64,000 bases of DNA. Source: Acipenser ruthenus. Its lineage: Eukaryota; Chordata; Actinopteri; Acipenseriformes; Acipenseridae. The translations under genes were made by a program, and so were the position numbers. Every line of letters starts with the position of its first letter. Positions within the stretch are counted from its first letter, which is position 1. Below, one piece after another: positions 11,301 to 22,507 of this stretch. The DNA lies in the NCBI RefSeq assembly GCF_902713425.1, contig NC_081198.1, forward strand, positions 20,443,188 to 20,507,187. Reading direction: 5' to 3'. The notes beneath the pieces were generated by a model. That model ran no database searches, was not told the DNA's origin, and saw only the letters and a list, made by a program, of their open reading frames with translations.

Positions 11301-11754
11301 TGACGGGTACGTTCCTCAGCAGGAGTGGACGCAGCTGTGGAAAAAATTGAACTCTTTCGTTTTGGTTAGTGGGTGCGTAGACATTGACCAGTCTGAGGGG
11401 AGTGTTGTTGTATGTCACATCCACGCTCAGAATTCTACCAGGTTCTACCTCCCTGCTGCTGCGGGAGGTAATAAATGGGTTTTTAAACAGGATACCTACT
11501 CCGTCGGCTCTGGCTATGTTGGAGCCCGACCAGAAGGAGTCCCCCAGGGTCCAACTCTCCTTCAGGTCCCTATAATCAGGGCTCGACGAAATACCACACT
11601 CCTGCAGAAAGATGAGATCTGCTTTCAAGTTAGCTAGATAGTTTAGTACATCAAATCTTTTTTGTGTCTCCCTGATGCTCCTGACATTAACAGACACACA
11701 TATCAGGGCCATCAGGGTAGCTAACAAGAAAAGGAGTCGCTGCGTCCACCCCAT
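8328..11754 (-). pseudogene. Keno K1 ORF2 (endonuclease-reverse transcriptase), inactivated
   Basis: Corresponds to the 1147-aa ORF2 of K4. From the 5' end, the APE-like endonuclease is open from 11754 until a 17-bp deletion between 11055 and 11056 removes codons for the SDHRLL catalytic region and shifts the frame. The frame resumes downstream, then a CAA-to-TAA nonsense codon at 10701-10703 (EEQR context) and a TGG-to-TAG codon at 9246-9248 (HRFIW context) interrupt it. The reverse transcriptase core between these stops is otherwise intact, with FNLDQEKAFDR, QGCPLSP and AYMDDVSL. The C-terminal CCHC segment is preserved. The 17-bp deletion is shared with K2. Confidence 0.9.
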
Positions 11755-11759
11755 AGCGA

Positions 11760-13704
11760 CTATGATTGGGAGGTCGGGACACTCTTCCTACTCTTAGCTC
11801 TACGCTTGCTTCGAGGGGGCTTGGGCTTATTTGCAACTCCCATCACCCCTGAGAAGGTACTCACTGCTGCCTCGTCCAAGAAGGCACCGTCTTTATATGC
11901 ACAGTACGTGGAGTTGTTGGGGCTATTCAACTCCCCACAAGGTAAGTCTGGTGGAACTTGCTCAGGGCCCCTCGGAACGTGTGGGTCAGCTTTGTCCTGG
12001 GGGGGGTTATGACAGACAGCATTCTTTGGCTGTTACCGTCTGTTGAATTGGAGCTGTTAGCAGACTTCTGGCTTACCGCGTCCAGGGGTATTCCCATGTC
12101 CTCCAGTGCTGTATCTAGGAGGACCTCTAGGGGGCCCCTGGTTTTGCCCATACAAGGGAGGGGGTCAAGGATGCTTTGAAGGGAGGCCCTTCGCTTGAAG
12201 AGGGTCATTGCTACAGAGGTACTGCTGGTCAGGGAAGGTGTTGACCCCGACCTCTCCCTCGGTGCATTAGTGAACACCTCTTCTGCGAGGTGTGCTAGGG
12301 TTTGTGCCAACGACTGGGAAGGCTGGCTGGGGATGCCCTGGCTGGCTGCTACCTGCCCACTAGGTGGCAGTGTAGCCGTCCCACTCGCCTCCGTCTCTGC
12401 CTGCGAGGTCAAGACTGGGGACTTTGTGTGGACATTAGCTGGTTTTGGATCTATGGGGGCCACCTGCAACTTGCTGTCTTTGATCCTGATCTTCTTTCTT
12501 TTCCCCCCCTCGTCTCTACCCTTTCTTTTCCCCACCCTCTGCTGGTTCTTCACTCCCTTCCCCTCCTTCTCACTCTCACTTTCACTGTCGCTTTTGCTTT
12601 CCTCCCCCACGGACTCAATCCTTATGGCGTCATAACGAGAGCCGAGGGGGAGTGCTGGCGCTGAGAGGGCCCTACTCAGGGGGGGGCCGCTGCTGGGTCC
12701 GGGCTCCCTCCCTGACTCGTGTTCTGCATCAGAGGAGCTACTGGAGGAGCTAGTGGAGTGGCTGTTGTACTCTCTCTCTGGGCTGGGGGAAGGGGTCCTC
12801 GTAAAACGGGACATGTCTCGGGGGCGGGGGGGTGAGGGGGTGCTGGTGATGATGGTGGTGCTGGAGTCTGGGTCTTGGATACTGTTGGTGGTGATGTGGA
12901 CTGATCTTTGTTACTTGCTCCCTCTTCCTGCTCAGGCCTAGGCTTGTTCATGTTTGCCTTGCTGGCTCTGGCCATGTTGGCATAGGAAGAGGGGCAGTCC
13001 TTAAACAGGTGCCCCTTCTTTCCACACAAATTGCACTGCCTCTCTTCTCTGCAGTGGCTGGTCTCGTGGGGGGCGCCGCAGTTCCTGCACTTGACTACAG
13101 TACACGCGGCCGCCAGGTGTCCTAATTCCCCACATTTCCTGCAGAGTTTTGGCATCCCATTATAGAATACCAGCCCTCTGTTGGGCCCTAACACTATGGA
13201 GTTTGGAATGTGGCGGACGCCTCCAATGCCCGATGGATCAACATTAAGGCGTACCAGCCACTTTCTGGCTCCTGTCCAAACCCCATCTTCATCTGTAATT
13301 TTCCTCCCTTCTGATGACACCCTCCCATAGCGGTTAAGCCATGTTGTAATATCATAGTCGCTAACAGCCTCATTGAAAAATTGGACAGTAACAACTTTCA
13401 TTTCTCTGTCTGTCAGTGCATCCACACAAAATTCTTTGTATGGAGCGAGATATTTATTCTCCCCCCAAAAGGACCACATTTCTTGTAACTTTTGGGGGTT
13501 CCTAAAACTGACCTCAAACACTTCCTTAAGCCCTGGCAATTTCACCAAACAATTCAAGTCAGAAGGGGAAAAACCCATACCCCTCTGAAGAATGGTCCGG
13601 CTGAACTCCAGTCTCGTCAGTCCTGGTTCCGTTTCATCTTGCTTGTTTCTTGTGAAGCGCACCGCATTGTGCCTCCTGGTTTCCTGGGTTGGCCGGAACG
13701 CCAT
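11760..13704 (-). pseudogene. Keno K1 ORF1, frameshifted
   Basis: The first 342 codons (13704-12676) encode the N-terminal region and three CCHC knuckles, then leave frame at a C-run shortened to 5 C on the sense strand (6 C in K6). The serine-rich and basic C-terminal half continues in another frame (12814-11927) and is shifted again at the run near 11999-12006, which is 8 G on the plus strand against 9 in K4 and K6. ORF1 in this LINE group is a nucleic-acid-binding protein of the RNP (known for the family). Confidence 0.85.
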
Positions 13705-14439
13705 CCTTCAGCTGGCTCCTCCGATTGGGGTGGGAGAAGCCTCTGGACGTCCGGGTTGTCTCTCTCTACGGAAAAGAGACAACGTAAGCAGCAAATCTGG
13801 GCAGTTGAAGGAACTATTACTTTAGTCCCTGAGGAGATGGTCGCCTCGCAAGAGGGACCCCCTCCCCAGGTGAACGGTGTCCTTCCCTGGCGGAGTAGGG
13901 GGCGCTGCTTGGCACCGAGACCACGTAGGAAGAATCGTGGCTGTGACGCCTCCTCGGGGTCCGGGGCCGCCCTCTGCTCCTCCCAGATGGCGCCCTCTGC
14001 TGGGCGCCTGCTGCTCTCTCGGTCTGGATCTCGATTACAATCAAGGGCTGGGGATGAGGTCGTCTAGGTCATCAAAGGGTCCTCAAAGGTCGTCTGGATG
14101 GTAGGTCCTCCTTCTCTCTAACTCCAGGAACGTCTGGAAAAGCCGGAACCGCCTGAAAAAGAAAAAAACGGGAACCGCCTGAAAAAGAAAAAACTGCTCT
14201 CAACAGTCAACAAAATCTTGAAAGACCCTCGGCCTGGATTGGGCAAGCCAAAACCAGACTGAGCATTAGTCTTCCAAAAAGTTGCCGAGCTGAAGAAAGC
14301 CAGTCAAAAATAAAAAAAATTCTGTTCCTCTTCACCCGAACAAACCTCTCACAGACCCTCGGAGGGAGCGGGCAATGCCACTACCCTCTAAACCTTAGTC
14401 TTAGAAAGATTTATTCGAACTGAAGAGAAGCCAGAGTAT
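13705..14439 (-). other. Keno K1 5' UTR with two U5-like monomers
   Basis: A 735-bp leader with no convincing ORF. Its outer end holds two related blocks, 14353-14439 and 14223-14305, starting 130 bp apart, both ending CCGAGGGTCT on the sense strand and both beginning with a TCTTCAG-containing head. The outer block starts ATACTCTGG at 14439 and resembles U5 snRNA for 36 nt. A 26-bp direct duplication (GGAACCGCCTGAAAAAG core) lies at 14145-14195. Nothing else was recognised between 13705 and 14140. Multi-monomer leaders often act as LINE promoters; here that is inference. Confidence 0.7.
14404..14439 (-). other. U5 snRNA-like head at the Keno 5' terminus (K1)
   Basis: On the sense strand the element opens with ATACTCTGGCTTCTCTTCAG and continues TTCGAATAAATCTTTC. 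Against my memory of human U5 (ATACTCTGGTTTCTCTTCAG then ATCGCATAAATCTTTC) this is 33 of 36 identical with no gap, starting at U5 nt 1. Similarity drops at the U5 loop. Further in (about nt 110-134) GAGGAACAG and a T-rich Sm-like stretch recall the U5 3' half, but weakly. Equivalent heads are at 23207-23242, 29924-29959, 37138-37173, 45641-45676 and 60256-60291 (K6 has one extra change). Confidence 0.7.
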
Positions 14440-14735
14440 ATGGCTGGCTAAGAAGGACCTGGCATAGGGACATGTTCCACCACACTTGTCTGGTTAGCTG
14501 CATGCTCCCAGGAAACAAACTGCTGCTGTCTACATCATCACCACATGTGAATAAAAGAAAGAAAGACAGCAAGAAAGAAAGAGAGAAAGAAAGAGAAAGA
14601 AAGAAAGAGAGAAAGAAAAAAAGAAGTAAAACGGCGGGAAAACTTGCATCAACACTGGCACTCTCCCTCCAGCAGGGGTAGACAAAATGCTCACAGGAGA
14701 GATCCAGATCTGACTTTGACCAACGTTAGAGAAAG

Positions 14736-14923
14736 GTGTGCACCGTTCCCGGAGGTACTGCAATACCGGGCCGATGCGTGGAGTGGACGGAGCAAGCCCC
14801 TGTTCCATCTCCCGATTCCAAAAATCAATTTAATATATGGTCCCCTGATAGGGGACGTATCAGATATTAAACTGATAAGAACAGATACTACACTTGATCT
14901 TAGCCAAAAGGCCGAGAAGCGAT
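14736..14923 (-). ncRNA. RNU2: U2 snRNA, copy 11 (consensus)
   Basis: Full-length consensus U2 with its own promoter box; the first gene upstream of K1 in the transcription direction. Confidence 0.96.
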
Positions 14924-15524
14924 GGCGACTTGGCCCTTGCCCGGGGCCCCCCAGCCCGGACGGCACAGGGGGATTCAAAGGTGGGTGCAAAATTCCAAGC
15001 ACAAGCAGACCCCTAAAAAACGGGCTGCTGCTTCCAGAGGGGAAATGTGCAATTTAAGCAGGAGGAAACAAAACAAAGCAAAAACACACACATAACACCA
15101 AAAACAAAACATAAACTGGCGGAGTGCGTCTTACAAATAGTCATGCCAAGCTGCTATGCTGTGCAAGGTGCCTTGGGTAACTACAACTGTGCCTCGCTGG
15201 CTGGCTGGCTTGCTAAGAAGGTCCTGGCATAGGGACATGTTCCACCACACTTGTCTGGTTAGCTGCATGCTCCCAGGAAACAACCTGCTGCTGTCTACAT
15301 CATCACCACATGTGAATAAAAGAAAGAAAGACAGCAAGAAAGAAAGAGAGAAAGAAAGAGAGAAAGAGAGAAAGAAAGAGAGAAAGAAAGAAAGAGAGAA
15401 AGAAAAAAAAAGAAGTAAAACGGCGGGAAAACTTGCATCAACACTGGCACTCTCCCTCCAGCAGGGGTAGACAAAATGCTCACAGGAGAGATCCAGATCT
15501 GACTTTGACCAACGTTAGAGAAAG

Positions 15525-15712
15525 GTGTGCACCGTTCCCGGAGGTACTGCAATACCGGGCCGATGCGTGGAGTGGACGGAGCAAGCCCCTGTTCCATCTC
15601 CCGATTCCAAAAATCAATTTAATATATGGTCCCCTGATAGGGGACGTATCAGATATTAAACTGATAAGAACAGATACTACACTTGATCTTAGCCAAAAGG
15701 CCGAGAAGCGAT
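15525..15712 (-). ncRNA. RNU2: U2 snRNA, copy 12 (consensus)
   Basis: Full-length consensus U2 with standard flanks. Confidence 0.96.
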
Positions 15713-16313
15713 GGCGACTTGGCCCTTGCCCGGGGCCCCCCAGCCCGGACGGCACAGGGGGATTCAAAGGTGGGTGCAAAATTCCAAGCACAAGCAGACC
15801 CCCAAAAAACGGGCTGCTGCTTCCAGAGGGGAAATGTGCAATTTAAGCAGGAGGAAACAAAACAAAGCAAAAACACACACATAACACCAAAAACAAAACA
15901 TAAACTGGCGGAGTGCGTCTTACAAATAGTCATGCCAAGCTGCTATGCTGTGCAAGGTGCCTTGGGTAACTACAACTGTGCCTCGCTGGCTGGCTGGCTT
16001 GCTAAGAAGGTCCTGGCATAGGGACATGTTCCACCACACTTGTCTGGTTAGCTGCATGCTCCCAGGAAACAACCTGCTGCTGTCTACATCATCACCACAT
16101 GTGAATAAAAGAAAGAAAGACAGCAAGAAAGAAAGAGAGAAAGAAAGAGAGAAAGAGAGAAAGAAAGAGAGAAAGAAAGAAAGAGAGAAAGAAAAAAAAA
16201 GAAGTAAAACGGCGGGAAAACTTGCATCAACACTGGCACTCTCCCTCCAGCAGGGGTAGACAAAATGCTCACAGGAGAGATCCAGATCTGACTTTGACCA
16301 ACGTTAGAGAAAG

Positions 16314-16466
16314 GTGTGCACCGTTCCCGGAGGTACTGCAATACCGGGCCGATGCGTGGAGTGGACAGAGCAAGCCCCTGTTCCATCTCCCGATTCCAAA
16401 AATCAATTTAATATATGGTCCCCTGATAGGGGACGTATCAGATATTAAACTGATAAGAACAGATAC
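16314..16466 (-). pseudogene. RNU2: U2 snRNA copy 13, cut at nt 36 beside Keno K2
   Basis: Retains nt 36-188 with one substitution (plus strand gtggacagag) shared with copy 18. It stops at the same U2 position as copy 10, but a GA-rich tract separates it from the LINE. Confidence 0.94.
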
Positions 16467-16492
16467 GAGAAAGAGAGAAAGAAAGAGAGAAA
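16467..16492. repeat. GA-rich tract between U2 nt 36 and Keno K2
   Basis: About 26-28 bp of GAGAAAGAGAGAAAGAAAG type lie between the U2 remnant and the LINE, in place of the terminal TCTTTTATT seen in K1. The tract matches, base for base, the microsatellite directly flanking K5 (38882-38911) and is repeated at K3. Confidence 0.9.
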
Positions 16493-17130
16493 GAGATTTT
16501 ACATTTTTTACATTTACACCCATTCGTTTTTTTCATTCATTTTACATTTCTTTTAAAGATGACATTCATGCATACAGACATACATTTTGTTTTAAAAGCA
16601 TTTAAAATACATTTAAAAACACCAAGACAATTGTGCTTTGTACATGGTTAAAACAGACACAGATTAAAATCAACATGAAAAAAACCTGTGCTGCTTTAAA
16701 AGTGACTGGAAAAAAAGAACCATCTATAAAAAACCAGTGTTTGTGAGGGCCGGGGAGTGCTCTCTAAAAAAGTTCAAAAGTGAACAAAAAACTAGATCTA
16801 AAACAGGGACAGGGGAAAAGGGACAGTGTATAGAACAGTGAGTTAAAATTCTAAAATTTTAAAACACTTAAAATGTAACTTTTAATAGTTTACATTAAAA
16901 ATCTTAAAGATACATAAAACAAAACAAAACAAAATCAAATAAAACATTCAACGTAAATCAAATAAAAGTCAATAAAACTGAAACAAAAAGACTACATAAA
17001 ACCAGGGCACCGTTGAAAAAACGGTCATGCCAGCTAAAAAGGGCGGAATGCTGGCATGACAAAATAAATAAAAGGCTTAGCGGTGCCCCGTAGTCCCGCT
17101 CCTAGGAGCTAGCGGTTCCAGTTTTTTCCT

Positions 17131-20100
17131 TTATTCCATCTTCACGTCCTGAAGTCCGGCGATCCTCCACTCCGCGCAGGCCTTGTCCTTCCCGAGGGTC
17201 CGGATGTCCAGAATTACAAAGTCCTTGATAAGAGTTTGTGCCCTTCTGGTCGTGGTGATAGTGTCTAGCTCCTGCTTGTGATAGACACAGACGTTACGGC
17301 CTTCCCACAGGATCTGCTTGACAACATTGATGACACGCCAAACGCACTTAGCTGTGCTGGTATCGATTCCTCCCGCAGGCCCATAGAGCACAGTCTCAGC
17401 GGTCATCTTGGCCGTGTCAGCAAACCTGTTTAGGAAGACAGAGACAGAGAGCCAGACACTGCCAGCCACATCACACTCCCAGAAGATATGGGCTGGTGTT
17501 TCTCTCTTGCGGCACTTTGCATAGGGGCATGTTTCTACTTGGGCTAGTCCCCTCCTGAACATGAACGCTCGAGTGGGGAGTGCACTGTGGACGGTGTTCC
17601 ATGCTATATCCTTCTGGACATTACTGAGGCAGCTGTGAGACACATTCTCCCAGATTTTTTGGCTTTGGGTGAGGGAGAAAGTAGCTACTTTTTCAATTTC
17701 CTGGGAACCGGCAAGATATTTAGTTACAGCCTTGTATTCCCAGGAGGCCAATTTTGCTTTATCTGAGCCCAATTTATATATAGTGTCCCATAAGGTTCTA
17801 TAATACAATGGGGGGTCCCAGGAGTACGGCACGGTGTTATCAATAGTGCAGAGGCCCAAGGCCCTGAGACAGGTGGCAAAATAGAAACGATTCATGTAAC
17901 ATACCTTCCTGTCCAGGGCCTGGATGTTCTTGATAGTTTGCGTGAGCCCCTGCACTCGGGTGAGCTGCACAACGTCCGGGACCCCCTTACCTCCCTTCTT
18001 GTCGGCTTTACTCAGGGTGGCTCGCTTTACCCTCTCCATCTTGCTGCCCCAGATAAAGCGGTGGATAATGCGGTCCACCACTTTTTTGGTGGTCCTGTCT
18101 GGGGGAAAGATTTTTCCTACATAAGAGAGGATAGGGAACAGTATAGACTTGGTTATTAATACTCTACCCGTCATTGTTAAGGATCTTGTGCTCCATCCGC
18201 CAATCTTTTTACGGACCTGGTTAATGGCCGCCGTCCAGCTCTGGGCCCCCGAGCTATTGTTCTCGAAAATGAGGCCCAGAATCTTGATTTTGTCCTTTTT
18301 GACAGGGTACATGTCCGACAGTTCCCTATCTACCTGCCAATTTTTAGACACGTAGACTTCGCTCTTGGACTTATTAATCACTGCCCCGGTCGCCGTGCAG
18401 TACTTCTCAAGGATATTACTAATCCGAGGTACCGACGATGTGTTGGTGCAAATGAGTGACACATCGTCCATATATGCTGTTGTTTTGACCTGGACCCTGT
18501 TGGATCCAGGCAGCTGGAAACCAGTTATATTGGTATCCCTACGAATTGCCTGCAGGAGGGGTTCAATGCACACGACATATAGCAGTGGGGATAGTGGGCA
18601 ACCCTGTCTGACCCCTGACTGGATAGATATTTTACCAGTCAGGTGCCTGTTCACCAAGACTCGGGTACTAATGTTTGTATATATGGTTTTAACCCACTCC
18701 CTAAGTCCAGGAGCGAATTTCATCTGGTCCATCACTTTGTACATATATTCATGGCTTACCCTATCGAACGCCTTCTCCTGGTCAAGGTTGAACAGGCAGA
18801 GGGGATGGTTCCGTTCTCTAGAATAAGCCAGAATGTCCCTTGTTAACATTAAAATATCCGTGATGGACCTCCCTGGGACGCCACAAGCCTGGTCGGGGCC
18901 AATGACCAAAGGGAGGTGTACTTGTAGCCGGAGCATCAGAGCTTTGGCTAGTATCTTGTAATCCACGCAAAGGAGGCTGATTGGGCGCCAATTCCGTAGA
19001 TCTTTAACTTCCCCTTTCTTATGAAGGAGAGTAATTACACTCTCCCGCATAGAAGGGCCCAACCGCTTCTCCCTGTAGACCGCTCTGTAGACCTCCGCTA
19101 AATGGACTTTTAGCATGTCCCAAAAAAGATGGTAATACTCACCCGGGATGCCATCTGGACCTGGCGTCTTACCGGTGTTCATGGTCTTAACCGCCTGGGT
19201 GAGCTCCTCCAGCGTGAGTTCTGGGTCCTTCTCCTCCTCCTCGTCGTCCCGCACTGAGTCAGGCTCCAACTGGCTCAGGAACCACTCTATCAGGGTGTCA
19301 TCTGTAGCTTTGATGTTATATAGGTCCCTATAGAAGTTCTCTACCACTTTTTTCACTCCCTCACTATCCTCTACTATCCTCCCCCTGCTGTCGAGCATGG
19401 AGGACATCAAGTGCCGCTTCTCCCTCGTTTTCTGGAAGAAGAAGCGAGTACACTTTTCGTCTTCCTCCATTTTTTGCACTTTTGCATTGTGCATGACCTT
19501 TCGTTGTTCCTCCCTACAAAGCACTGAAAGATCTAGCTTGGTCTGGGCTATCTCGTCGCTTACAGGGAACCCCCGAAGCTGAAGCAGGCTCAGATGCTGG
19601 AGGGCAGCATTCAGGTGTTTATATTTGGCCCTCCTTTCTTTTGCTTTCCTCTTGCCTGCTGCTATGAAATAACCCTTAGTTCTGATTTTGACCATCTCCC
19701 ACCACTCTATAGGGGAGTTGAATAGGTCACGCAAAGTGGTCCACTCAACAAGCCTGCTCTTATAGGCTGCAGCTATGGAGGGGTCATCGAGTAAGGAGGT
19801 GTTTAATTTCCAAACCCCTGACCCCATCTGGGAGGTCTGAGGGACCTGCAATGTTACCAGAGAAGAAGACGGCCTGGGTGTCTACTGCCGTCTTCGTAAG
19901 GGAGCTGGTATGCAGGACGAGATCTATACGGGAGAAGGAGGTCCCAGATGAGCTCACCCAGGTAAAGGGAGGCACCAGGTCCTTACCTGCATCACACAGG
20001 GAGAAATCAGATATTACGGAGGACAAAACTCTACTAGAGCGGTCGTTGCGTGGCCTGCTCCGGTCTACGTCCCTCAGAGCACAATTGAAGTCACCTGACA

Positions 20101-20555
20101 CGATGACGGGTACGTTCCTCAGCAGGAGTGGACGCAGCTGTGGAAAAAATTGAACTCTTTCGTTTTGGTTAGTGGGTGCGTAGACATTGACCAGTCTGAG
20201 GGGAGTGTTGTTGTATGTCACATCCACGCTCAGAATTCTACCAGGTTCTACCTCCCTGCTGCTGCGGGAGGTAATAAATGGGTTTTTAAACAGGATACCT
20301 ACTCCGTCGGCTCTGGCTATGTTGGAGCCCGACCAGAAGGAGTCCCCCAGGGTCCAACTCTCCTTCAGGTCCCTATAATCAGGGCTCGACGAAATACCAC
20401 ACTCCTGCAGAAAGATGAGATCTGCTTTCAAGTTAGCTAGATAGTTTAGTACATCAAATCTTTTTTGTGTCTCCCTGATGCTCCTGACATTAAGACACAC
20501 ATATCAGGGCCATCAGGGTAGCTAACAAGAAAAGGAGTCGCTGCGTCCACCCCAT
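17131..20555 (-). pseudogene. Keno K2 ORF2, endonuclease disrupted, RT part open
   Basis: A 906-codon open stretch (19851-17131) covers the linker, reverse transcriptase and C-terminal CCHC region without interruption. The endonuclease is separated from it by the K1-type 17-bp deletion (between 19858 and 19859), which removes the SDHRLL residues. A 2-bp deletion near 20493 also takes the first about 20 codons out of frame with the rest. It could encode RT but not a complete endonuclease. Confidence 0.9.
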
Positions 20556-20560
20556 AGCGA

Positions 20561-22507
20561 CTATGATTGGGAGGTCGGGACACTCTTCCTACTCTTAGCT
20601 CTACGCTTGCTTCGAGGGGGCTTGGGCTTATTTGCAACTCCCATCACCCCTGAGAAGGTACTCACTGCTGCCTCGTCCAAGAAGGCACCGTCTTTATATG
20701 CACAGTACGTGGAGTTGTTGGGGCTATTCAACTCCCCACAAGGTAAGTCTGGTGGAACTTGCTCAGGGCCCCTCGGAACGTGTGGGTCAGCTTTGTCCTG
20801 GGGGGGGGGTTATGACAGACAGCATTCTTTGGCTGTTACCGTCTGTTGAATTGGAGCTGTTAGCAGACTTCTGGCTTACCGCGTCCAGGGGTATTCCCAT
20901 GTCCTCCAGTGCTGTATCTAGGAGGACCTCTAGGGGGCCCCTGGTTTTGCCCATACAAGGGAGGGGGTCAAGGATGCTTTGAAGGGAGGCCCTTCGCTTG
21001 AAGAGGGTCATTGCTACAGAGGTACTGCTGGTCAGGGAAGGTGTTGACCCCGACCTCTCCCTCGGTGCATTAGTGAACACCTCTTCTGCGAGGTGTGCTA
21101 GGGTTTGTGCCAACGACTGGGAAGGCTGGCTGGGGATGCCCTGGCTGGCTGCTACCTGCCCACTAGGTGGCAGTGTAGCCGTCCCACTCGCCTCCGTCTC
21201 TGCCTGCGAGGGCAAGACTGGGGACTTTGTGTGGACATTAGCTGGTTTTGGATCTATGGGGGCCACCTGCAACTTGCTGTCTTTGATCCTGATCTTCTTT
21301 CTATTCCCCCCCTCGTCTCTACCCTTTCTTTTCCCCACCCTCTGCTGGTTCTTCACTCCCTTCCCCTCCTTCTCACTCTCACTTTCACTGTCGCTTTTGC
21401 TTTCCTCCCCCACGGACTCAATCCTTATGGCGTCATAACGAGAGCCGAGGGGGAGTGCTGGCGCTGAGAGGGCCCTACTCAGGGGGGGGCCGCTGCTGGG
21501 TCCGGGCTCCCTCCCTGACTCGTGTTCTGCATCAGAGGAGCTACTGGAGGAGCTAGTGGAGTGGCTGTTGTACTCTCTCTCTGGGCTGGGGGAAGGGGTC
21601 CTCGTAAAACGGGACATGTCTCGGGGGCGGGGGGGTGAGGGGGTGCTGGTGATGATGGTGGTGCTGGAGTCTGGGTCTTGGATACTGTTGGTGGTGATGT
21701 GGACTGATCTTTGTTACTTGCTCCCTCTTCCTGCTCAGGCCTAGGCTTGTTCATGTTTGCCTTGCTGGCTCTGGCCATGTTGGCATAGGAAGAGGGGCAG
21801 TCCTTAAACAGGTGCCCCTTCTTTCCACACAAATTGCACTGCCTCTCTTCTCTGCAGTGGCTGGTCTCGTGGGGGGCGCCGCAGTTCCTGCACTTGACTA
21901 CAGTACACGCGGCCGCCAGGTGTCCTAATTCCCCACATTTCCTGCAGAGTTTTGGCATCCCATTATAGAATACCAGCCCTCTGTTGGGCCCTAACACTAT
22001 GGAGTTTGGAATGTGGCGGACGCCTCCAATGCCCGATGGATCAACATTAAGGCGTACCAGCCACTTTCTGGCTCCTGTCCAAACCCCATCTTCATCTGTA
22101 ATTTTCCTCCCTTCTGATGACACCCTCCCATAGCGGTTAAGCCATGTTGTAATATCATAGTCGCTAACAGCCTCATTGAAAAATTGGACAGTAACAACTT
22201 TCATTTCTCTGTCTGTCAGTGCATCCACACAAAATTCTTTGTATGGAGCGAGATATTTATTCTCCCCCCAAAAGGACCACATTTCTTGTAACTTTTGGGG
22301 GTTCCTAAAACTGACCTCAAACACTTCCTTAAGCCCTGGCAATTTCACCAAACAATTCAAGTCAGAAGGGGAAAAACCCATACCCCTCTGAAGAATGGTC
22401 CGGCTGAACTCCAGTCTCGTCAGTCCTGGTTCCGTTTCATCTTGCTTGTTTCTTATGAAGCGCACCGCATTGTGCCTCCTGGTTTCCTGGGTTGGCCGGA
22501 ACGCCAT
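20561..22507 (-). pseudogene. Keno K2 ORF1, frameshifted
   Basis: The N-terminal 342-codon frame (22507-21479) has the three CCHC knuckles. The C-terminal part lies in another frame (21617-20787) because of the 5-C run, and ends early as the second run is 10 G on the plus strand near 20800-20809. Otherwise nearly identical to K1. Confidence 0.85.

Larger units (their letters stand above)
7681..14439 (-). mobile_element. Keno-like U2-specific LINE, copy K1 (full length, degenerate ORFs)
   Basis: A complete Tx1/L1-type non-LTR element. Parts, 5' to 3' on the minus strand: 5' UTR 14439-13705, ORF1 region 13704-11760, ORF2 region 11754-8328, 3' UTR 8327-7681 ending CTCAATAAAAGA against U2 nt 36. 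There is no poly(A) tail and no obvious target duplication; the U2 segment expected on the 5' side is absent. The Keno group is the published U2 snRNA-specific branch of the Tx1 clade; I assign it from target site and architecture. ORF2 carries a 17-bp deletion and two nonsense changes, and ORF1 is shifted at two homopolymers, so this copy is non-autonomous. Confidence 0.88.
14440..16466 (-). repeat. U2 array block B (two full units and one truncated)
   Basis: Starts in mid-spacer at the K1 5' junction (ATGGCTGGCTAAGAAGGACC) and runs through U2 copies 11-13. The first spacer carries the Keno-flank variants GGACC and CAAACTGC and a shorter microsatellite (about 72 bp, 14554-14625); the later units are ordinary. 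There is no gene besides U2. Confidence 0.93.

Noticed and set aside
7681-14439. R2- or R4-type ribosomal DNA LINE
   Set aside because: The target is U2, not rDNA; the element has two ORFs with an APE endonuclease, not a restriction-like one.
14404-14439. A genuine U5 snRNA gene next to the U2 array
   Set aside because: Similarity to U5 fades after 36 nt, no U5-length RNA or promoter is visible, and the sequence continues into the Keno leader in every copy.
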